From the NCBI GenBank assembly GCA_029339195.1, contig JAPTJF010000572.1, positions 1 through 34,556 of the forward strand: DNA of 34,556 bases. Reading direction: 5' to 3'. Under the pieces are notes generated by a model. It was not told the DNA's origin. It did no database searches and saw only the letters and a program-made list of their open reading frames with translations. This document shows positions 20,457-31,100 of the stretch, one piece after another. Made by a program: the position numbers and the translations under genes. The DNA comes from Micractinium sp. NFX-FRZ (taxonomy: Eukaryota; Chlorophyta; Trebouxiophyceae; Chlorellales; Chlorellaceae). Within the stretch, counting starts at the first letter, position 1, and the number at the start of each line of letters is the position of its first letter.

Positions 20457-22116
20457 AGCAGCCAGCCGCATGAAAGAACCTTATGACAATCCGTCTGTCA
20501 AAGGAGCTGCCTACCCCTCCGGCCCCCCCAACTTGCACACCACAGGCCGGCTGCCGCGCTGCGCAACGCCGTGACATGCCCCGCCACGGCCCCCAACACG
20601 CCACAGGACCCATCACTTGCCCGCACTCGCACTACCATCTAGCACTGCCCTAAGATGATGCCAGGCCAGGCCCGTCATCTAGGCCGCACCACACTCCCCA
20701 CCGTCCCCCCCTCCTTACTCCCTGCCCACTGCTCTAATCAACCAACCAACAAACCTGCTCCCCCCCTCTACCCTTCTCTAGCGACCCCTCCCTGCCACAT
20801 CCCAACCCCTGCCTGCGCGCTCCCCTGCCCCCGCTGTACCTGCGGCCCCTACCTGCGGCCCCTTTTTTAACAAATTTTACAAGCATTGCTGCCCCCACCG
20901 GCTGGGCAAGCCGTTGTGTGCGGCGCCCACGCTGTGTCGCATTGGAACGCATGACACACCGCCCCTGCCCGTTGATCCGCCCAGTTTTCAAACCCCCCGG
21001 GGCCATAGGCTGCTGCCACTCTCTCACTGCCAGTGCCCAACCGTGCCCCATTTTCCTTCTTCCGGCCGACCCTGGCCAGCCTTCTCCCCGTTTGCTTGCT
21101 GCCCCCCTGGGCGCCGTCGACCCGCATTGGCAAGCACGCCCCCCCTGAGGCTTTTGTCCTGCCTTTTTTCGCTTTTTGGACGCGCCCACTTTCAGCTGCC
21201 CTGTCTCTGCTCTGCTCTCCCTTCCGCCCCCAATCGTGCGCTTGCTTGCCCTACCGGCTCTGCCAGCAAGCAGGCGCCAAAACCCAAACCCCCTATTCAC
21301 TGCCTGGCGGGCCCCGTCCCCCGGCTCAAGCCTCTTTCGTTTGTTTTGCCACAGCCCCCGCCAATGAATGGCACGGGGAGCACGCTCATACACAGCACAC
21401 TGCCTTACCTCGTCGCATGCCCTTGCAACGGGGGCGCCCCGCCCTCCACCCCCCGTCCGCCCAACCTCGTGCCGCCACATTTCATGGCTGAGCCATCGTG
21501 CCGCACGTTTTCCTACTCCCCCTTTTTTCATGGCTTGCACACAAGGATGCCCACCCACAAGGAAGAGAGAACCCCTGGTTCCTCACATTTTTGCCCCGAT
21601 TGTTCTCCCAAGCGCATGAAGCTTCTTCCCGGCCCCTCGCCCGCCCTCCCCCTCTTCTTACAATTCTCTGCTCTACTGAACGCTCTGCTTGTGACAAACA
21701 GCAACAGATGTGGCCTGGAGGGGGATGTTCCTGTGGTGCTGTTGCTGACGCGCCGTCAGGGAAGTCTCGCCGCCGGCAGCGCGTCGCCGGCAGCGCGCGC
21801 CAGCCGCCAGCGTGGCGCTGCCATCAGGGAAGGCAGCCCTGCATCTGACGCCGCACGTGACTCTGATCAGCAGCGCAGGCAGTTTGTGCCTGGTTTGCGG
21901 GGCTTTTGGCGCCCGTTCACGTTCAGGCACTTCGACGGTGGTCACGCCCACCTCCGCAGCAAGCAGCGCTGATGGGCATATCCTGACAGAGCCGGCAGTG
22001 GTCGTATTGTCACAAGGGCGCGCTCCGCCATTGCTGGCGTAGCACCGCTTGCGGGGAGGGAGGGGGAGTGCACGCCCTCCCAGGCGCCCAATTTGCTGCC
22101 GTGCCGCTTTGCAACG
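20457..22116. other. Long intergenic stretch: C-rich, G-poor bZIP 3' region, then upstream region of the Dicer-like gene
   Basis: No supported gene. From about 20520 to 21660 the plus strand is strongly C/T-rich and short of G, with repeated CCCC and CTCC runs. This leaves long open frames on both strands by composition alone. No TGTAA was found for the bZIP transcript. The last 400 bp have normal composition and should hold the promoter of the gene starting at 22117, with a palindromic CACGTG at 21854-21859. Confidence 0.6.
21854..21859. promoter_or_regulatory. G-box-like CACGTG upstream of the Dicer-like gene
   Basis: The palindrome sits 258 bp before the ATG at 22117, in the context GCACGTGAC. 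bZIP and bHLH factors bind this core. A six-base match in GC-rich DNA can be chance, so its function is only suggested. Confidence 0.3.
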
Positions 22117-25100
22117 ATGTCTGGGGGTGCTGGCTCCGGCGACGCGGCCTCACAGCTGGCGCAGCTGCGCTCCGCCGCGGCCGCTGTGCGGGCGGCAGTG
22201 TCGACGGCGGCAGCGCTGCCGCCGCCCGGCGAGGCACCCACAGCTGAGAGCGCCGACTGGGAGAGCCGGCTGGCAGCAGTGAATGCCGCAGTGGGCGGCC
22301 CCGCCCGACCCACCGAGGAGCAGGCATGCAGCAGCGGCCCCGCGGGCGACAAGGGCGGGCGCACAGACGACACCGCCAGCAGGGCCGTGCTTGCGCCCTA
22401 CCAAGCAGAGCTCATCAACTCGATCTCCAACTGCCCCGGCAACTGCGTCACCTTCCTGCCACTGGGTGAGGCCCCCACACAGCCCAGAGCGCCGACACGC
22501 CCCGCGCCTGGCTGGCCCGATGCCTCCACGCCAGCACCCGCACGCCGCTGCCCCCCCGCTGCCTCCCCTTGCCCCCTCCCCCACCCCTCTGCCCCGCCTG
22601 CCCCTGCTCCGATGCCTCCCTCTGCCCCTTCAGGCCTGGGGCTGCGCTCTGTTGTGGACTCGGTGCTGGTCAGAGCCGTGGAGCAGCACCCAGGGAAGCA
22701 TGTGCTGCTGGTCGTTGACCGCCCCGCGCATGCGCTGTCACATGCACAGGTGACTGATGTGCAGCCGGGTGCTGGGCAGCAGGCTGTTGGCTGCTTGCTG
22801 TGAGCATCTCTGGGTGACTGCCCACCGTGCGGACCCAGCCAGCCCAGAAGGGATGCCCGGGCTGTGTGCTGCTTCCCACCTGCCAGCGGCAACCCTGCCC
22901 AGGCTGTTTGCTGCTTCCCACCTGCCAGCGGCAACCCCCGCCCCGCCTGCACCCAGCGCTGCCCGACCAGCGCCGCATCCTTGCCCCGCCCTGCCCTGCC
23001 CCCTGCCTCCCGCCCGCAGCGCCTGCGCACCGAGCTGGGCCTGCCCACTGCCGTCTTCTGTGGCGGCGACTTTTTGTACTCCTTCCCCCAGCAGTTCCAG
23101 TCGAGGTGGGCAGGGAGGGGCGTGGTGCTCAACGCTGTTGGCTCTGGTGGCCTTTCCAGTGTGCGCCCGGTGGCGCCAATAGTGGCGGCTGGGCAGGTTC
23201 GCCCAGTACAATGCATTCCCCAAAGGCTCGCTGTCCGCAAGGCAAGGCAACGCCGTGCTGATCGTGCTGAGCGCTGTCCGGCTGGCTGCCTCATCTCCCC
23301 TTGACACGCCCTCGACCCCCCTGCAGCCGCGTCCTCGTGTTCACCGCCGGCCTGCTGCTGCGCCTGCTCAAGACGGGGGTGTACTCGCTTGAGCAGGCCT
23401 CCCTCATGCTGCTGCTGGATGCATTCACGGGTGCGCCACCACACCCGCAGCCTCTGCCTTCTTCCTCTTGCGTGTATTGCATGTATTGCATGTATTGTTA
23501 TTGAGGCAATGTGTGCTGTTGAGAGCAGGGTTGCCCTGCTGCCTGCCCTGCTGCCTGCCCTGCCCTGCCCGCCTGCACTGATGACCAGCCACTCCTCCAG
23601 CAGTCCGTCTCTGGCTTGTGAACTCGCTTCTCACTGCACCCTCCGCCCCGCCTGCCCGCCCTACCCCCGCTGCAGTGGTGCGCAACCACCCGTCCAACAC
23701 GTTGGTGCGCGAGTACTGGCGCGGGGCGGAGGAGGGGCGGCGGCCGCGCGTGGTGGGCGTGCTGGCCTCCCAGCTACCCTCCAAGCCACGCCCCTTTGAC
23801 CGCCTGCGCCAAAACCTGCGCAAGCTGTGCCACAGCCTGCAGGCGGCCCTGCTGCTGCCCGCGGGGTGCGGGCTGGCGCAGATGGAGGCCCAGCTGCACC
23901 ACGACTCCATCCAGCTGCACAGCTATGCGCTGGGCACCCCGGAGGAGCGGCTGGCCTCGCTGCTGCAGCAGCACCTGCTGGGGCTGTGGGACGTGCTGCA
24001 CGAGTTTGGGCTCAACCACTTTGGCAGGTGGGGGCGCTGCGCTGCGGGCTGGCGGGGCGAGTGCTGTGCTCTGGGCTGGCAGGGGGAGTGCTGCGTTGTG
24101 GGCTGGCAGGGGGGAGCGCTGCGGCTGGAAGCCTGGGGGGGACAGGGCGGGTGGAACCGCGCAAGCTGTGGGATGTGCTGCATGCCTGACAGCTGGCAGA
24201 GTGTGCCAGGCTGGACGGCGCCAGGTGGCAGCTGTGTAGTGCAGCCGTGAGGTGCAGGCGCAAGTGCTGCACGAGAGTGGGCTAGATCACTTGGGCAGGC
24301 AGGGGGGAAGCGGTGGAGAAGGAGGGAGAGGGGGTGGGCTGGCGAGTGGTGTGACTGTTGCTTGTTGTTTTGCAAAGTTGCTGCTGTGGTTGCCACCTCC
24401 GCGCCGCCCACCAAGCAGCACGCAGCCAGAAGGTTTTGCCCAGTCGAGCACGGCAGATCCGCTGGGTGCCCCTCCCTCCCTCCCTCCCTCATCCCCCTGC
24501 TTCTGTGCCTCTCTGCCCTCCCTGCCTTTCCCTGGCAGGCTGGTGCAATTCGCGGCGGCCAGCGGCGGCGGTGCCGCTGGCGGCGGCGGCACCCCGGGCA
24601 CCCTGCCAGGCACGCCGGCAGCCCCGGGCGCTACCCCTCCCCGGAGCACAGGCGCCGGCGCAGCAATGGGCGTGGCCGAGCAGCACTCGCCCGCGCTCAG
24701 CACGCCGCTCTCCGCCCGCCCGCTGTCAGCCGCGGGCAGCCCTGCCGCGGTGGAGGGCAGCCCCGGCACGCCGCTGCAGGGGCTGCTGCAGGGCGGCGGG
24801 CAGGGCGGGCACCACGCCGGGGGAAGCTCGGCGGCGGCTGCGGCGGCTGAGCAGCCCGACCCCATGCAGCACGACTGGGCGCAGGTGGAGCTGCAGGTGA
24901 GAGGGGGAGCCCGCCAGCCTGGCAGGGAGGCCACGTCCTAAGCCAGCAGGGGTGTGGGGAGGGGAAGGTCAGGCAGGCAGGGGTGTAATGACGGCGTAAT
25001 GACACAGGGGGAGGGCGGGCCCCAGGCAGCACGACTGGGTGCAGGTGAGGTCTCCGGTGGCGTGGGACAAAGTGAGGTGGTGTCACGGATGTGCAAGCCT

Positions 25101-28100
25101 TAACACCAGAAGCGGCAGCAGGCTGCACCGCCGCCGGGTGCTGGTGTGGTGCTTGTTTGGTTTCGGGTGTTGTGGGTCTCGTGGGTTGTGAGCCAGCGCC
25201 GCTGTCCTGGCCCTGTCGGCGGCCTGTCTCCCGCCCCGGCCCCACCCATCTGTGCCTGCAAGTGCAGCCGCAGCCTCTAGCCTCTGACGCAGCATCCAAG
25301 TGTCAACAGCACCATTGTCGGCAAAGTGTTGCCCGCTCTTACCCATCCTATCGCTGTTCACACGGCATGCACAGCCTGTGGCACAACAACAAAGTATATA
25401 GAGAGGCCGGCACCCCTGGGCTCAACACATGTTGACGCACATATGTGTTGTGTGTGTGCATTCGCAGGTCATCCACAGCCTGTGGCACAGCAACGCGCTG
25501 CCTAACAAGGGGGAGCATGTGCGGGAGCCTGATGCGCTGGCACTGCAGATGCACGTGCTCGACTGCGTGCGCGCCCTCAGGTAGGGGGTAGTGGCCGGCT
25601 GCACGTGCATGCACATGCATGCACACGCCTCCTGTGCTGCTGCTGCTGCTCTGCCAGTGGCTGGGCCCTGCCGGGACGCTTGTGTTGCCTCCCCTGCCTG
25701 CCCTGCCAGCCTGCACGACTGTGTGGGCACAATCATCCTCCTAGCTGCCCGCACATGGCACCAGGCCCTCACCACACCCGTTCCCCCCGTTCTCTGCTGC
25801 CTGCCTGCCTGCCTGCCTTCCCCGCAGGGTGCTGCTGGAGCAGGGGCCCTCCGCCTGCCTGGCGCGCCTGCCCCAGGCGCTGGACTCGATTTCAGACTTT
25901 CTGGCAGAGGGGGCGGGACCCGGGGGGCTGCCTGCCGCAGCGGCCCCGCTGCGTGCGCGGATCCTGCAGGTCGTCGGCGCCTCGCCGCTGCTGCCCTGGG
26001 CGCTGCAGGAGCAGAAGCGGGCGACGGCAGCGGTGGAGGAGGCTGCGCGGCGGGCGGCAGAGGCGGTGGTGGCTGGTGAGCGGTCGGGGTCGGGGCAGGT
26101 CGCGGGGCAGGCGGGAGAGGAGAAGAAGGAGGCAGCGTCGTCTGGGGCGGCAACGCCGCCGCGGGCGCCGCCGCCGCGGCCGCGTGCCTCCCCGCAGCTC
26201 AAGCCCAGCCCCCGGCGGCTGCCCTCTGTTGCCAGCAATGCCAACTTGGCCGACGGTCCTCAGGCAGCGGTGGCGGCCGGCAGCGCCCGGGTGGCAGCTC
26301 TGCTGCAGCTGCTGCAAGAGCTGCAGGTCGGCTGCCAGCTCAGCGGGCAGCGCCGGCTGACAGCTGTCGTGGCTGGCAGCCGCGAGGCGGTGGGCATGCT
26401 GCAGCGGGTGATTGCGGGCACTGATGAGCTGCGGTCTGCAGAGGTGCGGCAGCTGGGTGATGCATTGGCAGACCCAGAAGGCCTGAGCAGGGCATCGAGC
26501 ACTGCAGCTGCCGCAGCTGTGGCAGCGGGCCTGAGCCGGGCCGCCAGCCTGGGCCGGGCCGCCAGCCTGCGCCTGAGCCGGGCCGCCAGCCTGGGCACGG
26601 CCGCCAGCGGCGGGCTTGCACGCACGTGCAGCGGCGCAGCAGCTGCTGCTGCCACCTTCAGCAGGGCTGCTAGCACTGTGGAGCCAAAAGCAAACGGCCA
26701 GCTGGCGGCAGTGCAGCAGGAGGGTGAGGCCGCCCAGGGCGCAGCAGAGGCAGTCGAGGCTCTGGGAGATGAAGGGGCACTGGCGGCGGCGGCGGCAGCC
26801 GAGGGCGCCAAGCCGGCAGCAGGCGAGGCAGCGTCAGCAATGGGTGCCGCTGCCGCCGAGCCTGAGCCAGCAGCCGAGGGCGGCGAGGAGAGGACGGAAG
26901 CAGCAAGCGAGGCAGCAGGCGCGGCAGCAGAGCCAGATGCCGGCGGCGGCGAAGACGCCGCCGAGGCAGAGGCTGCAGCAGCAGGCGCAGCGGGCACAGC
27001 AGGCGACCAGGCAGCCGACAGCGAGTCTGGCAAGGGCGCCCTAGATCTTGCCACAAGTCCTTCGGAGACCGAGGCTGCGTTTGCGGCCGCCTGGGCGCAG
27101 GCAGCGCCCACCGTGCGGGTGGGGCAGCTGGTGGTGCACCTGCTGACGCCTGCTGACCTGGCGGCGCTGGAGCGCCACATCAGCTGCTACCACTCCCTCG
27201 TCTGGTGAGCTAATACGAACACATCTCATCAATAGGGATGCGAAAGAAACGCAGAATCAAGGCACAGGGCGGGGTGGGGCCACGCGCAGGCGGGCTTGCG
27301 ATGCTGGGTGTGGCAGCAGCAGGCCGTGAGGCCTGCGTTGCTATGCACAAGCGCTTGCATGAGCTTTGCAGCAGCAGGCAGCAACCGCACCGCTGCCTGG
27401 CTCAGGGGCTGCCCTTACCCAGCTGCTTGTCTATCCAGCCGCGTACTCCACTTGCTGCTCCCCGCATCTGGCCCCCCGCTGTGCGTCTCCGCTGCCTGCA
27501 CGCTGCATCCTCCTGCCGCTGCACCTCATAGTGCCATGCCTGTATGAATTATGCGCGCCCGCCTGCCCCACCCCCCCTGCCTGCCTGCTCGCAGGTACAG
27601 CGCAGGGGACGTGCTGCACGCCGCCAGCCAGGAGCTTGAGTCGGCAGCCCTGGCCGCCTGCCACCGCCTGTCGGCCGCCTACACGCTGGCGGCGGCGGCG
27701 GCGGCGGATGCCGCCCGGAAGAGCCGGCGCAGCATCCGGCGGCTGGAGTGCCACGTGCTGGCCACGGGCAGCCAGGTGCTGGCGCTGGGCGAAGTGCGGC
27801 GGGTGGACCACTCCCTCAAGGTGCGCCACCTGAGGCCCTGCTGCTGCTGCTGCGTTTGCATGATCAAGTGCTGCCTGTTGGTCTGAGCCGAGTGCGGCGG
27901 GGTAGCAGCGTGCTTCCCACGTGTGCTTGTGCTGCCTGCATGTTCCGGGCGCGGTGCAGCGGGTGGCTCAGGGTATGTGGCGGCCTCTGCAGCAGCTGCT
28001 GCTGCTGCTGCTGTGCTGCTGTGCTTGTGTGTACTTTGCTGTCTTGTTCATTACGCGTGCTGCCTGCGTGTGGGGGGGCAGTTGTGGCGAGTGCATCACT

Positions 28101-31100
28101 CACCCCTCAAGGTGAGGCGTCTCTGACACAGACTTCCTCTACAACCGTCCTCTCAAGGTGAGGCGTCTCTGACACAGAGTGTCTGTCTGTCTGTCTGTCT
28201 GTCATGTCCCCCTGTAGGCCGCGATGGAGCTGGTGCAGCTGGGCGACTCGGCAGCCGAGGAGAAGCTGACCATGCTGGCGCACAGGAACACGGCGGGGGT
28301 GCTGGAGGCAGAGGTGGGTCGAAATGCGGGCTCCCAGCCGGCTGCGGCAGGCAGACGCTGCCAGCGGAGCTGGGGCTGTGTCTGGGTGGGCTCAGGCAGC
28401 CACCAAGAGCACAGAGCACAGCGGCCTCAGCGCACATAATGTGGACAGATGTCCGAGATGGTTTGGCTGAGCCACCGCTGGCATCAGCAGCCTGCCCTCC
28501 CCACCTGCGCCAGCCCTTGGCCCCCTCGCTCACCAACCCTGCCCCTGCCTCCGCACCCCTCCCTGCCTCCCTGCCTCAGGCGCGTGCCATTCTGGAGATG
28601 CTGTGCTGCGGGCTGTGTGGCGCAGCCCCTGCCTTTGCCACCATGACAGCCAGCCCCTCACGCAAGCCCAGCAGCTCGCGGCGCCTGGCGGCAGCCGCCG
28701 CTGTGGCAGCCGCCGCGGCCGCTGAGGCTGCAGAGGGCGCTGCCAGCGGAGGGGCGGCGGCCACCGAGGGAGGCCAGGTGGACAGCGGTGGTGCAAATGG
28801 CAGGGGAGCCAGCAAGGAGGAGGGTGAGGCAGCCGAGGCAGCGGCTGCGCTGCCCCCCGGCGAGTCCACAGCAGAGAGCGCCGCGGGAGGCAGCGGCGTG
28901 CAGGCAGCGGCGGAGGGAGAGGAGGGAGGCGCAGCGGCGGCGGCGGCGGCGGCGGCGCAGCCCCAGATCCTGTTCCGCTCCAGCATCACCCTGCCAGCAG
29001 CCTACTTCCCTCCCGAGCGCTTCCACTCCCAGGGCGTCAGCATGCCGATGGACGTCTTTGTGGGGCCGCCCCTGCCCTCCGAGGATCAGGCCGCCAACGC
29101 GGCCGCCCTGCTGGCGCTGGCGGCGCTGCACCGCCTGGGCATCATCGTCCGCTACTGGCCCTCCCGCCTGCTGCTGGCGCAGCACCTGCTGCCACGCAGC
29201 CTGGCGGCCGCTGGGGTGCCCGGCGCGGCGCCGCCGGCGCAGCAGCCGGCCGCCGGCTCGGCGGCAGAGGCGGCTGGGGCCGCGTGGGCGGCCGCCACTG
29301 GCGTGCCGGCGGCCGGCCTGCAGCTGCAGCAGATGTCTGCCCAGCAGCAGCAGCAGCAGCAGCAGCCCTCCAATGTGATGAACTTCTTCTGTCCCCTGTG
29401 CAACGTCGCGGCCACCGGGCACAAGGTGGGTGACAGCCTGGCATCCAGCTGGCCGCACAGCTGGCACCCCACCAGCACTGCTTGGAGCGCACCCTTGCCC
29501 CCAATTGCTCCGTTTGGCTGCTTGCCGTCGCCACTGCCACCGCCCTTTCCTCGCCACATACCACCTTGCATGCTGCCTGCCCCACCTACAGTGCGGCCCC
29601 TCTGCCAATGCAGGCAGGCCTTTTACGGCCACCTACCCAACATCCCATATTCGAAGCAGCTGCCTCACAATGCATCAATGATTGAATTGCCGCCCTCCAT
29701 GGGTGCTTGTCGTGCAGGCATTTGACGCCCACCTGCGCGGCTTCCGCCACCAGCGGCGCATCAAGCAGGCGCAGCTGCTGCAGCAGGGACAGGAGGTCAG
29801 CGCCATGCTGCAGGGGCTGCTGCTGGATGAGACATCCCCTGCGGTAGCGGCGGCGGCTGCTGCTGCCGGCGCCGCGGGCAGCGGCGGCGGTGTGCAGGGG
29901 GCGCCGCCTGTAGCGGTGCGCCGGCCCGCTCTGGACGAGCTGATGGAGGAGGAGGAGGGAGGTGAGGGGGGGAGGTGAGGGAGGGAGGGGGGGTTATGAG
30001 GCCAAGATGTGGGCTCCATTTGAGAGGGTCCGTGGGTAGTGAGTGCTGTGGGATTCTTCACTCTCGGAAGGTCCCTGGTGAGGCGGTGAGGGAGGCAGGA
30101 TCACGGAGGTGAGGAAAGGAGGATGCCTAGAGAAGCAAGGGTCCACGCACATGCATACCTTCCTGCAGGCGACCACGGGAGCCCCAGCTGTGCATGCCAC
30201 CATACGTTGAGCCCATCCACCCGCTGCCCACAGACACGCCGCCGCTCACCTCCGCCCTCCTCTGCAGGCGACTACGGCAGCCCCAGCTTTGCCGACCGCC
30301 AGGTGTACAGCCCGGAGCCGACGCCGTACCGCTGCGACACCTGCGGGGTGTACTGCACCAGCGAGAGGCTGCTGGAGGCGCACACGCGGGGGCGCAAGCA
30401 CCAGCGGCGCGTCGCCGGCGTCGATTCGCCCGCGGGGCGGCCCTCCTCCCCAAAGTGCGCGGCCTGGCTGGCTGCGCAGGCAGGGATGTGCCTGGCCGTG
30501 TGCATGGCTGCCATGCAGCCGCCTGGCCGTGCGCATGAATGCATGCACACATACGTGTCCTGAGGGCCGTCCAACGAGCGCGCTGTGTGGCAGAGGCATG
30601 GGGTGGCAGGGCAGGGCGGGGGAAGAGTGGGTGCCTGCCCACCTTCTCAACCACCTACTGTCACCCTGACCCACCCCTCCCTCTTGCGCCACCGTGTGTG
30701 CCCCGTCCTGTGAGCAGGGTGCAGCCTCTGGTCACCCCTTACTTTTGCGCCATGTGTGGGCTGTACGCCACGAGCGAGGAGCAGCTGCGCATGCACATGC
30801 TGGGCAAGCGGCACACGCGCATGACCCAGCTGCACCGGCAGCGCATGCTGGGCGCTGCGGCGGCGGGGGCGGGCGGCGGCGGCGACGACGCCGCCCCCGC
30901 CAGCCTGCAGCAGCAGCACCACCAGCTGCTGGTGGCCGCCGCAGCAGCCGCCGCGCTCAGCAGTGGCGCCGCCGCATGGGTGCCTTCCTCCAGCAGCGGG
31001 GTGGCGTCCGCCTTTGAGATTGGGGAGTCCCCGCTGCCCTCCCCAGCCATGGGTGGAGGCTCCACCGTGGCACTGCTGGGGTCTGGGGCGCCCACGCTGC

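Larger units (their letters stand above)
22417..27820 (+). other. Region encoding the Dicer-type pseudo-helicase
   Basis: In order: CVTFLPLGLGLRSV (about 110-123) stands where Dicer has a VFLPTGSGKT Walker A. LLVVDRPAHALSHAQ stands at motif Ia. RVLVFTAGLLLRLLKTGVYS (185-204) mirrors the VLVMTAQxLLxxLxxG stretch, and LLLDAFT (212-218) sits where DECH should be. VRNHPSNTLVREYW mirrors HHAxKNHPYxxIMxEFY, and VVGVLAS (244-250) stands for motif III LTAS. Later, ARVAALLQLLQEL with TAVVAGSREAVGML (about 647-685) resembles the start of helicase C. GQLVVHLLTPADLAALERHI (about 925-944) resembles the NLVIRYDLPKTLRxYIQSRG stretch. The nucleotide-binding Lys, the acidic DE pair and the motif VI arginines are not conserved. 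Confidence 0.55.

Noticed and set aside
20734..21558. Open frame of 274 codons on the minus strand
   Set aside because: Same composition effect. It is a basic Gly/Arg-rich product with no family resemblance and no splice partners.
20914..21972. Open frame of 352 codons on the plus strand after the bZIP gene
   Set aside because: Open because the region is C-rich and poor in stop triplets. The product is Pro/Ser/Cys/Leu-rich with no recognisable domain, and overlapping frames are open too.
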